A DNA stretch of 48,934 bases from UBA3305 sp002373555 (GCA_946612455.1 CAMOER010000020.1:1-48934); one strand, 5' to 3'; positions 8,765-16,980 are shown, counted from the first letter of the stretch. A program made the numbers and translations. The notes: generated by a model from the letters alone, not told the origin.

Positions 8765-8791
8765 TTCCCCGGCAGATAAAGGTGATTGATT

Positions 8792-9910
8792 ATGGTAGAA
8801 CTGGATCAGTTCAAGGCGGATCTTCAGGCAACGAAGCAGCCGCTTATCGAGGTGAGCGATTCCCTGGATCTTCACGGGAAGCGGAACCGCATCGCCGAAC
8901 TGGAAAAAAATATGGAGGAGCCCGGATTCTGGGATGACGCGGACCGCGCGGCGAAGATCATGCAGACGCTGAAAGGGCTCAAGGACACCGTGGAGAAGGT
9001 GGAATCCCTGAATTCCGCCTATGACGATATTGAAGTGCTGATCGACATGGCGTATGAGGAGAATGATGCTTCTCTGATCCCGGAGATCGACGAAGAGCTG
9101 ACGGCCTACAGAAACTCTCTGGAGGAGCTGCGCATTACCACGCTGCTTTCGGGACCGTATGACAAAGCCAACGCGATCCTGACGCTGCACGCGGGCGCCG
9201 GCGGGACCGAATCCTGCGACTGGGCAGGCATGCTGTACCGTATGTACCTGAAATGGGCCGACAAGCACGGCTTTTCCGTGGAAACGCTGGACTTCCTGGA
9301 CGGCGATGAAGCCGGCATCAAATCCGTGACGATCCAGATCAACGGCGAGAATGCCTACGGCTATCTGAAGTCCGAGCACGGCGTGCACAGACTGGTGCGT
9401 ATTTCCCCGTTCAACGCAGCGGGCAAGCGCCAGACATCCTTCGTTTCCTGCGACGTCATGCCGGAGATCGAAGAGGATCTGGATGTCGAGATCAAGGATG
9501 ATGATATCCGGATCGATACCTACCGTTCGAGCGGTGCCGGCGGACAGCACATCAACAAGACGTCTTCCGCCATCCGCATCACGCATTTCCCTACGGGCAT
9601 CGTGGTGCAGTGCCAGAATGAACGTTCCCAGCATCAGAACAAGGACAAAGCCATGCAGATGCTGAAAGCCAAGCTGTTCATTCTGAAGCAGGAGGAAAAC
9701 GCGGCGAAGGCCCAGGGCATCCGCGGCGAACAGTCCGAGATCGGCTGGGGACGGCAGATCCGTTCCTATGTGCTGCAGCCTTACACGATGGTCAAGGATC
9801 TGCGGACCGACGTTGAAACCGGAAATGTGAATGCTGTTCTGGACGGCAACATCGACATGTTCATGAACGGATACCTGAAATGGCTGAGCCTGTCAGGCGA
9901 TCAGAAATAA
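8792..9910 (+). CDS. prfB: Peptide chain release factor 2, without the programmed frameshift
   Basis: A 372-residue factor that reads UGA and UAA and triggers peptide release. RISPF carries the stop-reading SPF tripeptide and SGAGGQHINKT carries the catalytic GGQ loop. The ATG at 8792 is chosen because AAAGGTG lies about eight bases upstream; a TTG two codons earlier is poorly placed. Most bacterial prfB genes have an early in-frame UGA needing a +1 shift. Here the corresponding segment (SDSLDLHGKRNRIAELEKNM, about residue 24) is one continuous frame with no CTTTGA, so that autoregulation is absent. Confidence 0.97.
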   Translation: MVELDQFKADLQATKQPLIEVSDSLDLHGKRNRIAELEKNMEEPGFWDDADRAAKIMQTLKGLKDTVEKVESLNSAYDDIEVLIDMAYEENDASLIPEIDEELTAYRNSLEELRITTLLSGPYDKANAILTLHAGAGGTESCDWAGMLYRMYLKWADKHGFSVETLDFLDGDEAGIKSVTIQINGENAYGYLKSEHGVHRLVRISPFNAAGKRQTSFVSCDVMPEIEEDLDVEIKDDDIRIDTYRSSGAGGQHINKTSSAIRITHFPTGIVVQCQNERSQHQNKDKAMQMLKAKLFILKQEENAAKAQGIRGEQSEIGWGRQIRSYVLQPYTMVKDLRTDVETGNVNAVLDGNIDMFMNGYLKWLSLSGDQK

Positions 9911-9930
9911 GAAGCACTTTGGGGGGACAT

Positions 9931-11127
9931 ATGTATCAGATAGCGATCATGGGGTTCGGCACGATCGGTTCCGGCGTGTTCGAACTAGTCAGAGAGAATA
10001 AAGAAGTACTGAAGCGCCATGCCGGCGATGATGTGAATGTCAAGTACGTTCTGGATATCCGGCAGTTCCCGGGACAGCCCGTGCAGGAAGTCCTGACGAA
10101 CGATGTGAACGATATCCTGAACGATCCGGAGGTCTCCGTTGTCGTGGAGACCATGGGCGGTATCAATCCTGCGTTCAAGTTTGTTTCCGGTGCGCTGGCG
10201 GCAGGAAAGAGCGTGGCGACTTCCAATAAAGAGCTGGTTGCCGCGAAGGGTACGGAGCTGCTTGCACTTGCACGGGAGCACAATGTCAGCTTCCTGTTTG
10301 AAGCCAGCGTCGGCGGCGGCATCCCGCTGCTGCGTCCGATCATGAACGCGCTGACAGCCGACAGGCTGGAATCCGTGACCGGTATCCTGAACGGCACCAC
10401 GAACTATATCCTGACGAGAATGGATGAAGCGGGCGTGGATTTCGCAGATGCGCTGGCAGAGGCGCAGGCGAAGGGCTATGCCGAAAGAAATCCTTCCGCA
10501 GATGTGGACGGACACGATGCGAAGCGGAAACTCGCGATCATCATGTCGATCATCAGCGGTCATTTCGTGGATGCCGAAGCGATCCCGACAGTCGGCGTTT
10601 CCGGCATCACGGCGGCGGATATCGCAGCTGCGAAGGAAGCCGGATATGATATCAAGCTTCTGGCCAGAGGCGAACTGACGGACGGGCAGGTCTATGCGAG
10701 AGTCTCGCCTTACATGGTGCCGCCGGAAAATCCGCTGAACCCTGTCAGAGGCGTATTCAACAGCATCCTGATCCACGGCAACATGGTGGACGATGTCATG
10801 TTCTACGGCAGAGGTGCCGGCAAGGAAGCGACAGCCAGTGCCGTCGTGGGTGATGTTGTGGACGAGCTGAAGAACCCCGGAAAGACGATTTATCCGGGCT
10901 GGAGCGCAGAGCCGGCTGCATTCGTGCCGCTCGGGGATGAGCAGTGCGCGTTCTTTGTCCGTGTCAATGCGATGGATGTGGAAGAAGCCTGTAAGATCCT
11001 GCCGGCCGTGAAGTGCGTCGGACTGGCGGATGACGAGTGCGGCATCCTGACGGAAGTGATGAAGGAATCCGCGCTGGAGGAAGCGGCGGAAAAGATGAAA
11101 TTCATTTCCGTGATCCGGGTACTGTAA
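9931..11127 (+). CDS. hom: Homoserine dehydrogenase
   Basis: A 398-residue NAD(P)-dependent enzyme that reduces aspartate semialdehyde to homoserine on the way to threonine and methionine. The N-terminal Rossmann motif is MGFGTIGSGV. The catalytic domain shows VVETMGGI, TSNKELVA, FEASVGGGIPLLRP, LNGTTNYILT and AERNPSADVDGHDAKRKLAI. The C-terminal ~80 residues form an ACT-like regulatory tail. The start is the ATG at 9931, behind a GGGGGG, rather than in-frame codons inside prfB. It follows prfB by 20 bases, and a terminator lies 40 bases after its stop. Confidence 0.97.
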   Translation: MYQIAIMGFGTIGSGVFELVRENKEVLKRHAGDDVNVKYVLDIRQFPGQPVQEVLTNDVNDILNDPEVSVVVETMGGINPAFKFVSGALAAGKSVATSNKELVAAKGTELLALAREHNVSFLFEASVGGGIPLLRPIMNALTADRLESVTGILNGTTNYILTRMDEAGVDFADALAEAQAKGYAERNPSADVDGHDAKRKLAIIMSIISGHFVDAEAIPTVGVSGITAADIAAAKEAGYDIKLLARGELTDGQVYARVSPYMVPPENPLNPVRGVFNSILIHGNMVDDVMFYGRGAGKEATASAVVGDVVDELKNPGKTIYPGWSAEPAAFVPLGDEQCAFFVRVNAMDVEEACKILPAVKCVGLADDECGILTEVMKESALEEAAEKMKFISVIRVL

Positions 11128-11167
11128 ACATAGGGAATCCGATCCTTATTATCTGAAGAACGTTGTA

Positions 11168-11197
11168 AGAGCCGTCTTATCCACCGACGGCTCTTTC
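11168..11197 (+). terminator. Terminator after hom
   Basis: AGAGCCGTC (11168-11176) pairs with GACGGCTCT (11186-11194) around a nine-base loop, followed by TTTC. It ends the secA-prfB-hom block. Confidence 0.8.
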
Positions 11198-11199
11198 TA

Positions 11200-11600
11200 A
11201 GTAAAAAAAGATACCTTCTATCCGGCGCATTCGGTGCCGAAGGAATCGGAATTGACAGACCGGCAGCGTGAACCGTGTTATACGATCATCGGAAGCTGCT
11301 CCGGATGTCTGCGAAGAAGGTACTTGGGTATAATAACGGTTTCAGAGTGCGACGATACCCTGAATTCTATGGAAAACCAGACGTTCAGCTGTTTTATTGG
11401 GGATAGAGCAAGGCTGTTTTTAAGACGATACCCCAATTCTGCTTTCTGAGATCAAACTTGCGGAGGAAAAAGGGTATCTTCGTCTTCAGAAAGCACTTTA
11501 AAACCCAATTATCTTAAGCCAAAGAGGAAAACACGATCAGGAGATGGGTATCGTCATGAAAAAAGCTGGTCTGTGCACCCAAATCAACTGATTGCCTCGA
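11200..11600. other. Non-coding stretch with a repeated GACGATACCC motif
   Basis: No convincing gene. GACGATACCC occurs at 11351-11360 and 11424-11433, its reverse complement GGGTATCGTC at 11546-11555, and a variant GGGTATCTTCGTC at 11472-11484. A related GATACC is at 11210. A perfect TATAAT at 11329-11334 has no good -35. The stretch separates hom from the t6A genes and may hold their promoter or be the remnant of a small element. Confidence 0.45.
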
Positions 11601-11623
11601 TACATTCCAACGGGTACGAATCT

Positions 11624-12064
11624 ATGCAGAAACAAATCATCACCAATCATAGTGCGGAAACCTATGCCTTCGGCAGAAAACTTGCGGAAGCTGCCGCGCC
11701 CGGTGAGATCTACCTTCTCACCGGCGATCTCGGCACCGGCAAGACCGTTTTCACGAAAGGCTTCGCCGAGGGGCTCGGGATCACAGAGCACATCACCAGC
11801 CCGACCTTCAATATCATCAAGGAATACCGTTCCGGAAGACTGCCGCTCTATCACTTCGATCTGTACCGCCTGTCGGATGAAGATGAGCTTTACGCGATCG
11901 GCGCGGATGAATACTGGAATTCGGACGGCGTCTGCGTGATCGAGTGGGCGGATATGTTTCCGGATATTGTCTGGGAAAACGCCGTGCATATTGAAATAAA
12001 GAAAGAACTGTCGGAAGGTCCCGACTGCAGGATCATCACGATCTCGGGAGGAAAAGAATGCTGA
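11624..12064 (+). CDS. tsaE: tRNA t6A synthesis ATPase TsaE
   Basis: A 146-residue P-loop ATPase needed, with TsaB, TsaD and TsaC, to make N6-threonylcarbamoyladenosine at position 37 of ANN-decoding tRNAs. Walker A is LLTGDLGTGKTVFTKG (about residue 32). The conserved SPTFNII, HFDLYRL and VIEWAD blocks follow. The ATG at 11624 is chosen because it fits the family's usual N-terminus; no strong ribosome-binding site precedes it or the in-frame GTG at 11573. Its 3' end overlaps tsaB by seven bases. Confidence 0.95.
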   Translation: MQKQIITNHSAETYAFGRKLAEAAAPGEIYLLTGDLGTGKTVFTKGFAEGLGITEHITSPTFNIIKEYRSGRLPLYHFDLYRLSDEDELYAIGADEYWNSDGVCVIEWADMFPDIVWENAVHIEIKKELSEGPDCRIITISGGKEC

Positions 12065-12762
12065 TACTGGGCATTGAGAGCGCATCGCTCGTGGCATCTG
12101 CGGCGCTGGTCGAAGATGACGCGGTGATCGCGGAATATACCGTCAATAATAAGAAAACACACTCGCAGACGCTGCTGCCGATGATCGATGAGATCTTCCG
12201 GATGACGGAGCGGACACCGGAAATGCTCGATGCCGTCGCTGTGGCAGCCGGCCCGGGTTCGTTTACCGGCCTGCGGATCGGTTCGGCGACCGCCAAGGGC
12301 ATCGCACTTGCATGTGACATTCCGGTCATTCCGGTGCCGACCACGGATGCCATGGCTTACCAGTTCTACGGCTGCGCGCACAGGATCTGTCCGATCCTGG
12401 ATGCCAGACGAAGCGAAGTGTATACCGGCATTTACCGGTTTGAAAGAGATTTCGAAGTGCTCATGCCGGCCTCGGCCATGCCGCTGGCGGAGCTGATGGA
12501 GAAGCTGAAGGAAGAACCCGGCCCGGTCGTATTTACCGGCGACGGGATCTCGGTCTTCAAAGAGAGGATCACCGCGGCGCTGGGCGAAGATGCGCTCTTT
12601 GCGCCGCCGATGGCGGCCAGACAGCGCGCCGCGGCCGTCGCTTCGCGCGGGCAGGAGATGTTCAGAAACGGGATTTCCCAGACATCCGATGAACATGTGC
12701 CGGAATATCTCCGCGTTTCCCAGGCCGAACGCGTCCGCGCGGAGAAGGAAAAACAGAAATGA
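12058..12762 (+). CDS. tsaB: t6A synthesis scaffold TsaB
   Basis: A 234-residue ASKHA-fold protein that dimerises with TsaD and supports threonylcarbamoyl transfer. The N-terminus LGIESASLVASAALV and the AAGPGSFTGLRIGSATAKGIA block are diagnostic. GGGAGGAAAAGA precedes the ATG inside the tsaE 3' end. Its TGA overlaps the ATG of rimI, so tsaE, tsaB and rimI are one coupled unit. Confidence 0.95.
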   Translation: MLILGIESASLVASAALVEDDAVIAEYTVNNKKTHSQTLLPMIDEIFRMTERTPEMLDAVAVAAGPGSFTGLRIGSATAKGIALACDIPVIPVPTTDAMAYQFYGCAHRICPILDARRSEVYTGIYRFERDFEVLMPASAMPLAELMEKLKEEPGPVVFTGDGISVFKERITAALGEDALFAPPMAARQRAAAVASRGQEMFRNGISQTSDEHVPEYLRVSQAERVRAEKEKQK

Positions 12763-13196
12763 GCGGGAAGATCACTATCCATCCCATGCTTCCCGGCGAA
12801 GCCGAAGCTGTCTCCGCCCTGGAAGCTGCCTGTTTCCCGGATCCCTGGTCCGCGCATTCTCTCACCGACATGCTCAGCAATCCGCATGCGCATTATCTGG
12901 TCGCGAAAAAGGAGGGCCGGATCGTCGGCTATATCGGTACGCTGACGGTGCTCGACGAAGGCGATATCCTGCGGGTCGCTGTGGATGAAACCGAAAGAAA
13001 GCAGGGAATCGGCACTTCATTGCTGTCGGCACTCTTTGATGAAACGCCGGATATCAAGATCTGGAATCTGGATGTCCGCGAGCACAATGTTCCGGCGATC
13101 ACGCTGTACCGTAAATTCGGCTTCGAGCCGCTTGCAAAAAGAAAAGCCTACTACCGCCATCCCACGGAGGACGCGGTACTGATGCAAAGGAAATAA
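12759..13196 (+). CDS. rimI: GNAT N-acetyltransferase, RimI type
   Basis: A 145-residue acetyltransferase. The acetyl-CoA pocket is ILRVAVDETERKQGIGTSLL (about residues 68-87), with the RimI-typical PDPWSAHSL near residue 28 and LDVREHNVPAITLYRKFGF near residue 106. By family it acetylates the N-terminal alanine of ribosomal protein S18, though clostridial RimI may have other targets. Its start overlaps the tsaB stop (ATGA). Confidence 0.92.
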   Translation: MSGKITIHPMLPGEAEAVSALEAACFPDPWSAHSLTDMLSNPHAHYLVAKKEGRIVGYIGTLTVLDEGDILRVAVDETERKQGIGTSLLSALFDETPDIKIWNLDVREHNVPAITLYRKFGFEPLAKRKAYYRHPTEDAVLMQRK

Positions 13197-13198
13197 AT

Positions 13199-14113
13199 AT
13201 GCTCGACATTTGTCTGCTCGGTACCGGCGGCATGATGCCGCTCCCGTACCGTTTTCTTACATCCCTCATCGTCCGTTTCGGCGGTTCCTCCGTCCTCATT
13301 GACTGCGGCGAGGGCACCCAGGTCACCGCAAAGAAGAACGGCATCACCATGAAGCCCATCGATGTCATCTGCTTCACGCATTATCATGCGGATCACATCA
13401 GCGGACTGCCCGGGCTTCTTCTTTCGATGGGCAATTCCGAGAGAACGGAGCCGGTCCTTTTTATCGGTCCGAAAGGGCTGCAGCGTGTAGTGAACGCCCT
13501 GCGCATCATTGCGCCCGAGCTGCCGTTTGAACTGCAGTTTCATGAGCTTGCGGAGAAAGAAGAAGTCATTGAAAATAAAGGGATGCGCATCCGTGCGTTC
13601 CGCGTCAATCACAATGTCATCTGCTATGGCTACAGTATCGAGATACCGCGCTCCGGCAAGTTCAATGTGGAGAACGCGAAAGCGCTCGGACTTCCGGTGC
13701 AGATGTGGAATCCGCTCCAGAAGGGCAGGACAGTGGAATGGGAAGGCAGGACGTACACGCCCGATATGGTCATGGGCGCGGACAGAAAGGGCCTGAAAGT
13801 CACCTACTGTACCGATACCCGGCCGACGCCGTCCATCACGGAAGCCGCGAAGGATGCGGATCTGTTCATCTGCGAGGGCATGTACGGGGAACCGGACAAG
13901 CACGAGAAGGCCGTCGAACACAAGCATATGACCTTCCAGGAAGCGGGCAGGATCGCGAAGGAGGCGCAGCCGAAGGAAATGTGGCTGACGCATTTCTCCC
14001 CGGCCATGAACCGTCCGGAGGATTTCATCGACGAAGCGCGGCGGTATTTCCCAGCGGCAAAGCTGGGGAAGGACGGAAAGAAGAGAACGCTGAAGTTTCC
14101 GGAAGAAGAGTAA
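13199..14113 (+). CDS. Ribonuclease Z-like metallo-beta-lactamase protein
   Basis: A 304-residue protein of the RNase Z/ElaC type. Its metal-binding signature FTHYHADHISGLPGLL sits near residue 59. LLGTGGMMPLPYRFLTS and LIDCGEGTQ are the RNase Z N-terminal blocks; TYCTDTRPTPS carries another metal ligand and HMTFQEAGRIA is also conserved. The C-terminal metal His is in LTHFSP. By family it trims tRNA 3' ends. It starts two bases after rimI and lies between two t6A genes, so the operon is about tRNA maturation. It could be called rnz; the exact activity is inferred. Confidence 0.88.
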   Translation: MLDICLLGTGGMMPLPYRFLTSLIVRFGGSSVLIDCGEGTQVTAKKNGITMKPIDVICFTHYHADHISGLPGLLLSMGNSERTEPVLFIGPKGLQRVVNALRIIAPELPFELQFHELAEKEEVIENKGMRIRAFRVNHNVICYGYSIEIPRSGKFNVENAKALGLPVQMWNPLQKGRTVEWEGRTYTPDMVMGADRKGLKVTYCTDTRPTPSITEAAKDADLFICEGMYGEPDKHEKAVEHKHMTFQEAGRIAKEAQPKEMWLTHFSPAMNRPEDFIDEARRYFPAAKLGKDGKKRTLKFPEEE

Positions 14114-14174
14114 GGCACATGGATGGCTTCGGAAGGCCGCAGCAGTCCGTGACAGAAATATAAGGAATGTGGAT

Positions 14175-15185
14175 ATGAAAGATATTCTGGTTTTGGGAAT
14201 TGAATCATCCTGTGATGAAACAGCCGCGTCCGTTGTTCGGAACGGAAGAGAGGTGCTGAGCAATGTGATCTCGTCACAGGTGCCGACGCACACGCTGTAC
14301 GGCGGCGTGGTGCCGGAGCTGGCGTCCAGGATGCATATAGAAGCGATCAATCCGGTCATCCGCCAGGCGCTGGCAGAGGCTGACTGCACGCTTGAGGATA
14401 TCGATGCGATCGGCGTGACGTACGGACCCGGTCTGGTCGGCGCGCTGCTGGTTGGCGTGGCAGAGGCGAAGGCGCTGGCTTTCGCGGCGCACAAGCCGCT
14501 GATCGGCGTCAATCATATGGAGGGACATGTCTGCGCATCGCTGATCGAGCATCCGGATCTGGAACCGCCGTTCCTGTGCCTGATCGTTTCCGGCGGACAC
14601 ACGCATCTGGCGGAAATGAAGGACTACGGGGATTTCCGGATCATCGGGCAGACGAGAGATGACGCTGCCGGCGAAGCTTTTGATAAGGTAGCCCGGGCGA
14701 TCGGCCTTGGCTATCCCGGCGGGCCGAAGATCGAGAAGGCTGCAAGGGAGGGAAATCCGGATGCATTTCATTTCCCCAGAGGGAAGGTCGGCGAATCGGT
14801 TTATGATTTTACCTTCAGCGGGCTGAAATCGGCGGTGCTGAATACGCTGAACCAGATGGAAATGAAGGGCGAGAAGATCGTTCCGGCGGATATCGCGGCT
14901 TCGTTCCAGAAAGCGGTGACGGAGGTGCTGACGGAGCATACGATCACAGCGGTGAAGGAGCTTGGCGAAGAGCGGATCGTGCTGTGCGGCGGCGTGGCTG
15001 CGAACGGCGCGCTGCGGGCAAGCCTGCAGGAAGCATGTGATAAGGCCGGGATCAGGCTGTATGTGCCGTCCCCGATTTTCTGTACGGATAACGCTGCGAT
15101 GATCGCGGTGGATGCGTATTATCATTTTATGAAGGGTGAACGTGCCGGATTCGACCTGAATGCGGTGCCGAATCTGGAGCTGTAG
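14175..15185 (+). CDS. tsaD: tRNA threonylcarbamoyltransferase TsaD
   Basis: A 336-residue catalytic subunit of t6A synthesis. LGIESSCDETAASVV opens the protein. The metal-binding HMEGH lies near residue 112, followed by SGGHTHL, DDAAGEAFDKVARAIGLGYPGGP, FSGLKSAV and VLCGGVAANGALR. The ATG at 14175 has AAGGAA seven bases upstream; a GTG two codons earlier is less likely. The stop is TAG and what follows in frame is not conserved, so TAG acts as a normal stop here. Confidence 0.96.
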   Translation: MKDILVLGIESSCDETAASVVRNGREVLSNVISSQVPTHTLYGGVVPELASRMHIEAINPVIRQALAEADCTLEDIDAIGVTYGPGLVGALLVGVAEAKALAFAAHKPLIGVNHMEGHVCASLIEHPDLEPPFLCLIVSGGHTHLAEMKDYGDFRIIGQTRDDAAGEAFDKVARAIGLGYPGGPKIEKAAREGNPDAFHFPRGKVGESVYDFTFSGLKSAVLNTLNQMEMKGEKIVPADIAASFQKAVTEVLTEHTITAVKELGEERIVLCGGVAANGALRASLQEACDKAGIRLYVPSPIFCTDNAAMIAVDAYYHFMKGERAGFDLNAVPNLEL

Positions 15186-15223
15186 GAAAGTATAGAAAGC
15201 AGGATATGCAGTTCAAGTGACGT

Positions 15224-15330
15224 TCTGCCGGACTGTTTCCTGAAGGATCCGCGCCCCTTCAGCATGCGGTTTTTGTAAAACCGAAAACAGAAAGCGGTGG
15301 ATTCTTCCGCCTGTAGCGTCAGAATGACAA
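15224..15330. repeat. Palindromic repeat, copy A (left arm degenerate)
   Basis: The core GAAGGATCCGCGCC, a CGGTTTTTGTAAAACCG hairpin, and the right arm GCGGTGGATTCTTCCGCC to TCAGAATGACA match the next copy. The left TGTCATCC end is eroded. Confidence 0.75.
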
Positions 15331-15354
15331 ACGGGTTGTCCGATACTGACGATT

Positions 15355-15465
15355 TGTCATCCTGAGGAGTGAAGCGACGAAGGATCCACGCCCTGCAGCA
15401 TGCGGGTTTAGTAAAACCGAGAACTGAAAGCGGTGGATTCTTCCGCCTGCGGCATCAGAATGACA
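15355..15465. repeat. Palindromic repeat, copy B (complete)
   Basis: TGTCATCCTGA at the left and TCAGAATGACA at the right bracket 111 bp. Inside are GGAGTGAAGCGACGAAGGAT and a GGTTTAGTAAAACC hairpin. It lies 24 bases after copy A. Together copies A-C fill the ~400-base gap between tsaD and deoC. Confidence 0.85.
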
Positions 15466-15491
15466 AACGAGGATGTCAGATACTGACGAGC

Positions 15492-15549
15492 TGTCATCCT
15501 GAGGAGCGAAGCGACGAAGGATCCACGCCGTAAAACGTGCGGTTTTACA
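15492..15549. repeat. Palindromic repeat, copy C (left arm only)
   Basis: TGTCATCCTGAGGAGCGAAG through GATCCACGCC and CGGTTTTAC, then the sequence runs into the deoC leader. The right arm is missing. Confidence 0.75.
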
Positions 15550-15584
15550 AATACTTTATCTGCTTATTACCAAGGAGATCATCA

Positions 15585-16244
15585 ATGGATATCGAAAGAA
15601 TTCTCGCAGCCTGTGATCACACGCTGCTCAAACCCGAAGCCACCTGGGAAGAAATCAAGGCCATCTGCGACGACGGCATGAAATATCACACTGCTTCGGT
15701 CTGCATTCCGCCCGCCTTTGTCGGTCTTGCCAAAGAATACGTCGGCGACGCCCTGAAGATCTGTACTGTCATCGGGTTCCCGAACGGCTACAGCACGACA
15801 GCCGTGAAGGTCTTTGAAGCCGGCGATGCCGTGGACATGGGCGCCGACGAAATCGACATGGTCGTCAATGTCGGCTGGATCAAAGAAGGCAAGTTCGATG
15901 AAGTGAAGAACGAGATCGGCTTCATCAAGGATGTCTGCGGCAGGAGGATCCTGAAGGTGATCCTGGAGGTCTGCCTGCTGACGGATGAAGAGATCGAGAA
16001 GGCCTGCGAGTGCGCCGTCAGTGCCGGCGCGGATTTCGTCAAGACCAGCACGGGCTTCTCGAAAGGCGGCGCCACGCTGCATGCTGTTGAACTAATGAAG
16101 AAGACCGTCGGAAATCGTTGCAAAGTCAAGGCGGCCGGCGGCATCAGCTCGCTTGAAGACGCGGAAGCATTTCTGGCAGCCGGCGCTTCCCGTCTCGGCA
16201 CCAGCCGGATCGTAAAAATCGTGAAGGAAAAGGAAATTCTGTAA
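15585..16244 (+). CDS. deoC: Deoxyribose-phosphate aldolase
   Basis: A 219-residue class I aldolase splitting 2-deoxyribose 5-phosphate to acetaldehyde and glyceraldehyde 3-phosphate. The Schiff-base lysine is in FVKTSTGFSKGGAT (about residue 152). CTVIGFPNGYSTTAVKVFEA, DEIDMVVNVG and KAAGGISSLEDA are conserved family blocks. The start at 15585 has AAGGAG upstream; an earlier in-frame ATG at 15537 would fall in the repeat. It stands alone, with no other nucleoside-catabolism gene nearby. Confidence 0.96.
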   Translation: MDIERILAACDHTLLKPEATWEEIKAICDDGMKYHTASVCIPPAFVGLAKEYVGDALKICTVIGFPNGYSTTAVKVFEAGDAVDMGADEIDMVVNVGWIKEGKFDEVKNEIGFIKDVCGRRILKVILEVCLLTDEEIEKACECAVSAGADFVKTSTGFSKGGATLHAVELMKKTVGNRCKVKAAGGISSLEDAEAFLAAGASRLGTSRIVKIVKEKEIL

Positions 16245-16269
16245 CGCAAGGCCGATGCGTTGAACGTGA

Positions 16270-16545
16270 TACCTGACCCTGGACGGAAGTGCGTAAGAAA
16301 GAGCCCCGGCCAGGAAACTGCAGCCGTGGTTATGCAAGAACAGAGGGCAAAGGAGGAATGACTGCCTGATGCTGTGCAAGAAAGCGCCCCTGCCAGGAAA
16401 CTACTGCCACCGCCGTGCAAAAAAGAGAGATTGTCATAGTAATACTGCCTGCATTTGTGCAAAATTTGCTGTGATTTAGAAGAATGCTGCTATCATTTGT
16501 GCAATAATCAAGCTTCTGTCATGAACTACTGTCACTTTTCCTCAT
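16270..16545 (+). repeat. ~42-bp-spaced degenerate repeats, forward block
   Basis: Six units, each roughly ACTGCC - 6 to 9 bases - GTGCAA - ~20 bases. The GTGCAA cores (one ATGCAA, one GTGCGT) start at 16289, 16332, 16374, 16415, 16457 and 16499, spacing 43, 42, 41, 42, 42. ACTG precursors also recur at ~42 bases, and a seventh, core-less unit ends at about 16545. Reading frames across it are not conserved, so it is treated as non-coding. Confidence 0.7.
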
Positions 16546-16574
16546 GATTTCTAAGCTCGAAAAGGGAAAAAGGG

Positions 16575-16780
16575 ACAGCAAACTTGGATTTCTGCATGAA
16601 AATTGCACGTAACAAGACAGTAAATTGGAATAACCAGGCGATAATTGCACGTAAAGAGACAGTAAAGCGGGATAAGCAGGCGATAATTGCACAGAGCTGG
16701 GCAGTATTTTTGAAGAATAGAAGAATAGTTGCACCGGCAGCCTATGCCAGACGGGAAACAGTGAAACTGCCTGCAGCACC
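16575..16780 (-). repeat. ~42-bp-spaced degenerate repeats, inverted block
   Basis: TTGCAC, the reverse complement of GTGCAA, starts at 16603, 16645, 16687 and 16729, exactly 42 bases apart. GCGATAATTGCAC and GACAGTAAA accompany two of them. The block mirrors the forward block about a centre near 16554. A 66-codon frame runs through it with a 14-residue repeat, but its TTG start and lack of a ribosome-binding site argue against a gene. Confidence 0.7.
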
Positions 16781-16901
16781 GTGACCAATAGACAGCACTG
16801 TGACCAATAGACAGCACTGTGACCAATAGACAGCACCGTGACCAATAGACTGAACTGTGGCCAGTAGACAGCGCAGCGACCAACAGACTTCACCGTGACC
16901 T
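16781..16901 (+). repeat. 19-bp tandem repeat array
   Basis: About 6.4 copies of GTGACCAATAGACAGCACT. Units 1-3 (16781-16837) are almost identical; units 4-6 diverge progressively and a partial unit ends at 16901. It abuts the inverted 42-bp block and lies about 80 bases before the ABC-F start. Confidence 0.9.
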
Positions 16902-16980
16902 GCCGTCTGCATCCTCCATAAATAGAATCGTCCATTCAGTTAGCAGCCGCAGAAGTGAGAATACCCCGGGAGGCCGCATC

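Noticed and set aside
15183..15185. TAG at the end of tsaD as another amber interruption
   Set aside because: The protein is full length at this point and the sequence after the TAG has no family resemblance, so it is an ordinary stop.
16270..16780. 42-bp-spaced units considered as a CRISPR with short spacers
   Set aside because: Only a six-base core and a loose ACTGCC are conserved, the orientation flips midway, and no cas genes are present.
16781..16901. 19-bp array considered as a CRISPR
   Set aside because: Units are directly adjacent with no spacers, the unit is too short and there are no cas genes.
16519..16935. 138-codon minus-strand frame with repeated LLSLYVQLS-type segments
   Set aside because: The repeats mirror the 42-bp and 19-bp DNA repeats, no ribosome-binding site precedes the start, and other frames show equally repetitive products. 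It follows from the DNA repeats, not from a gene.
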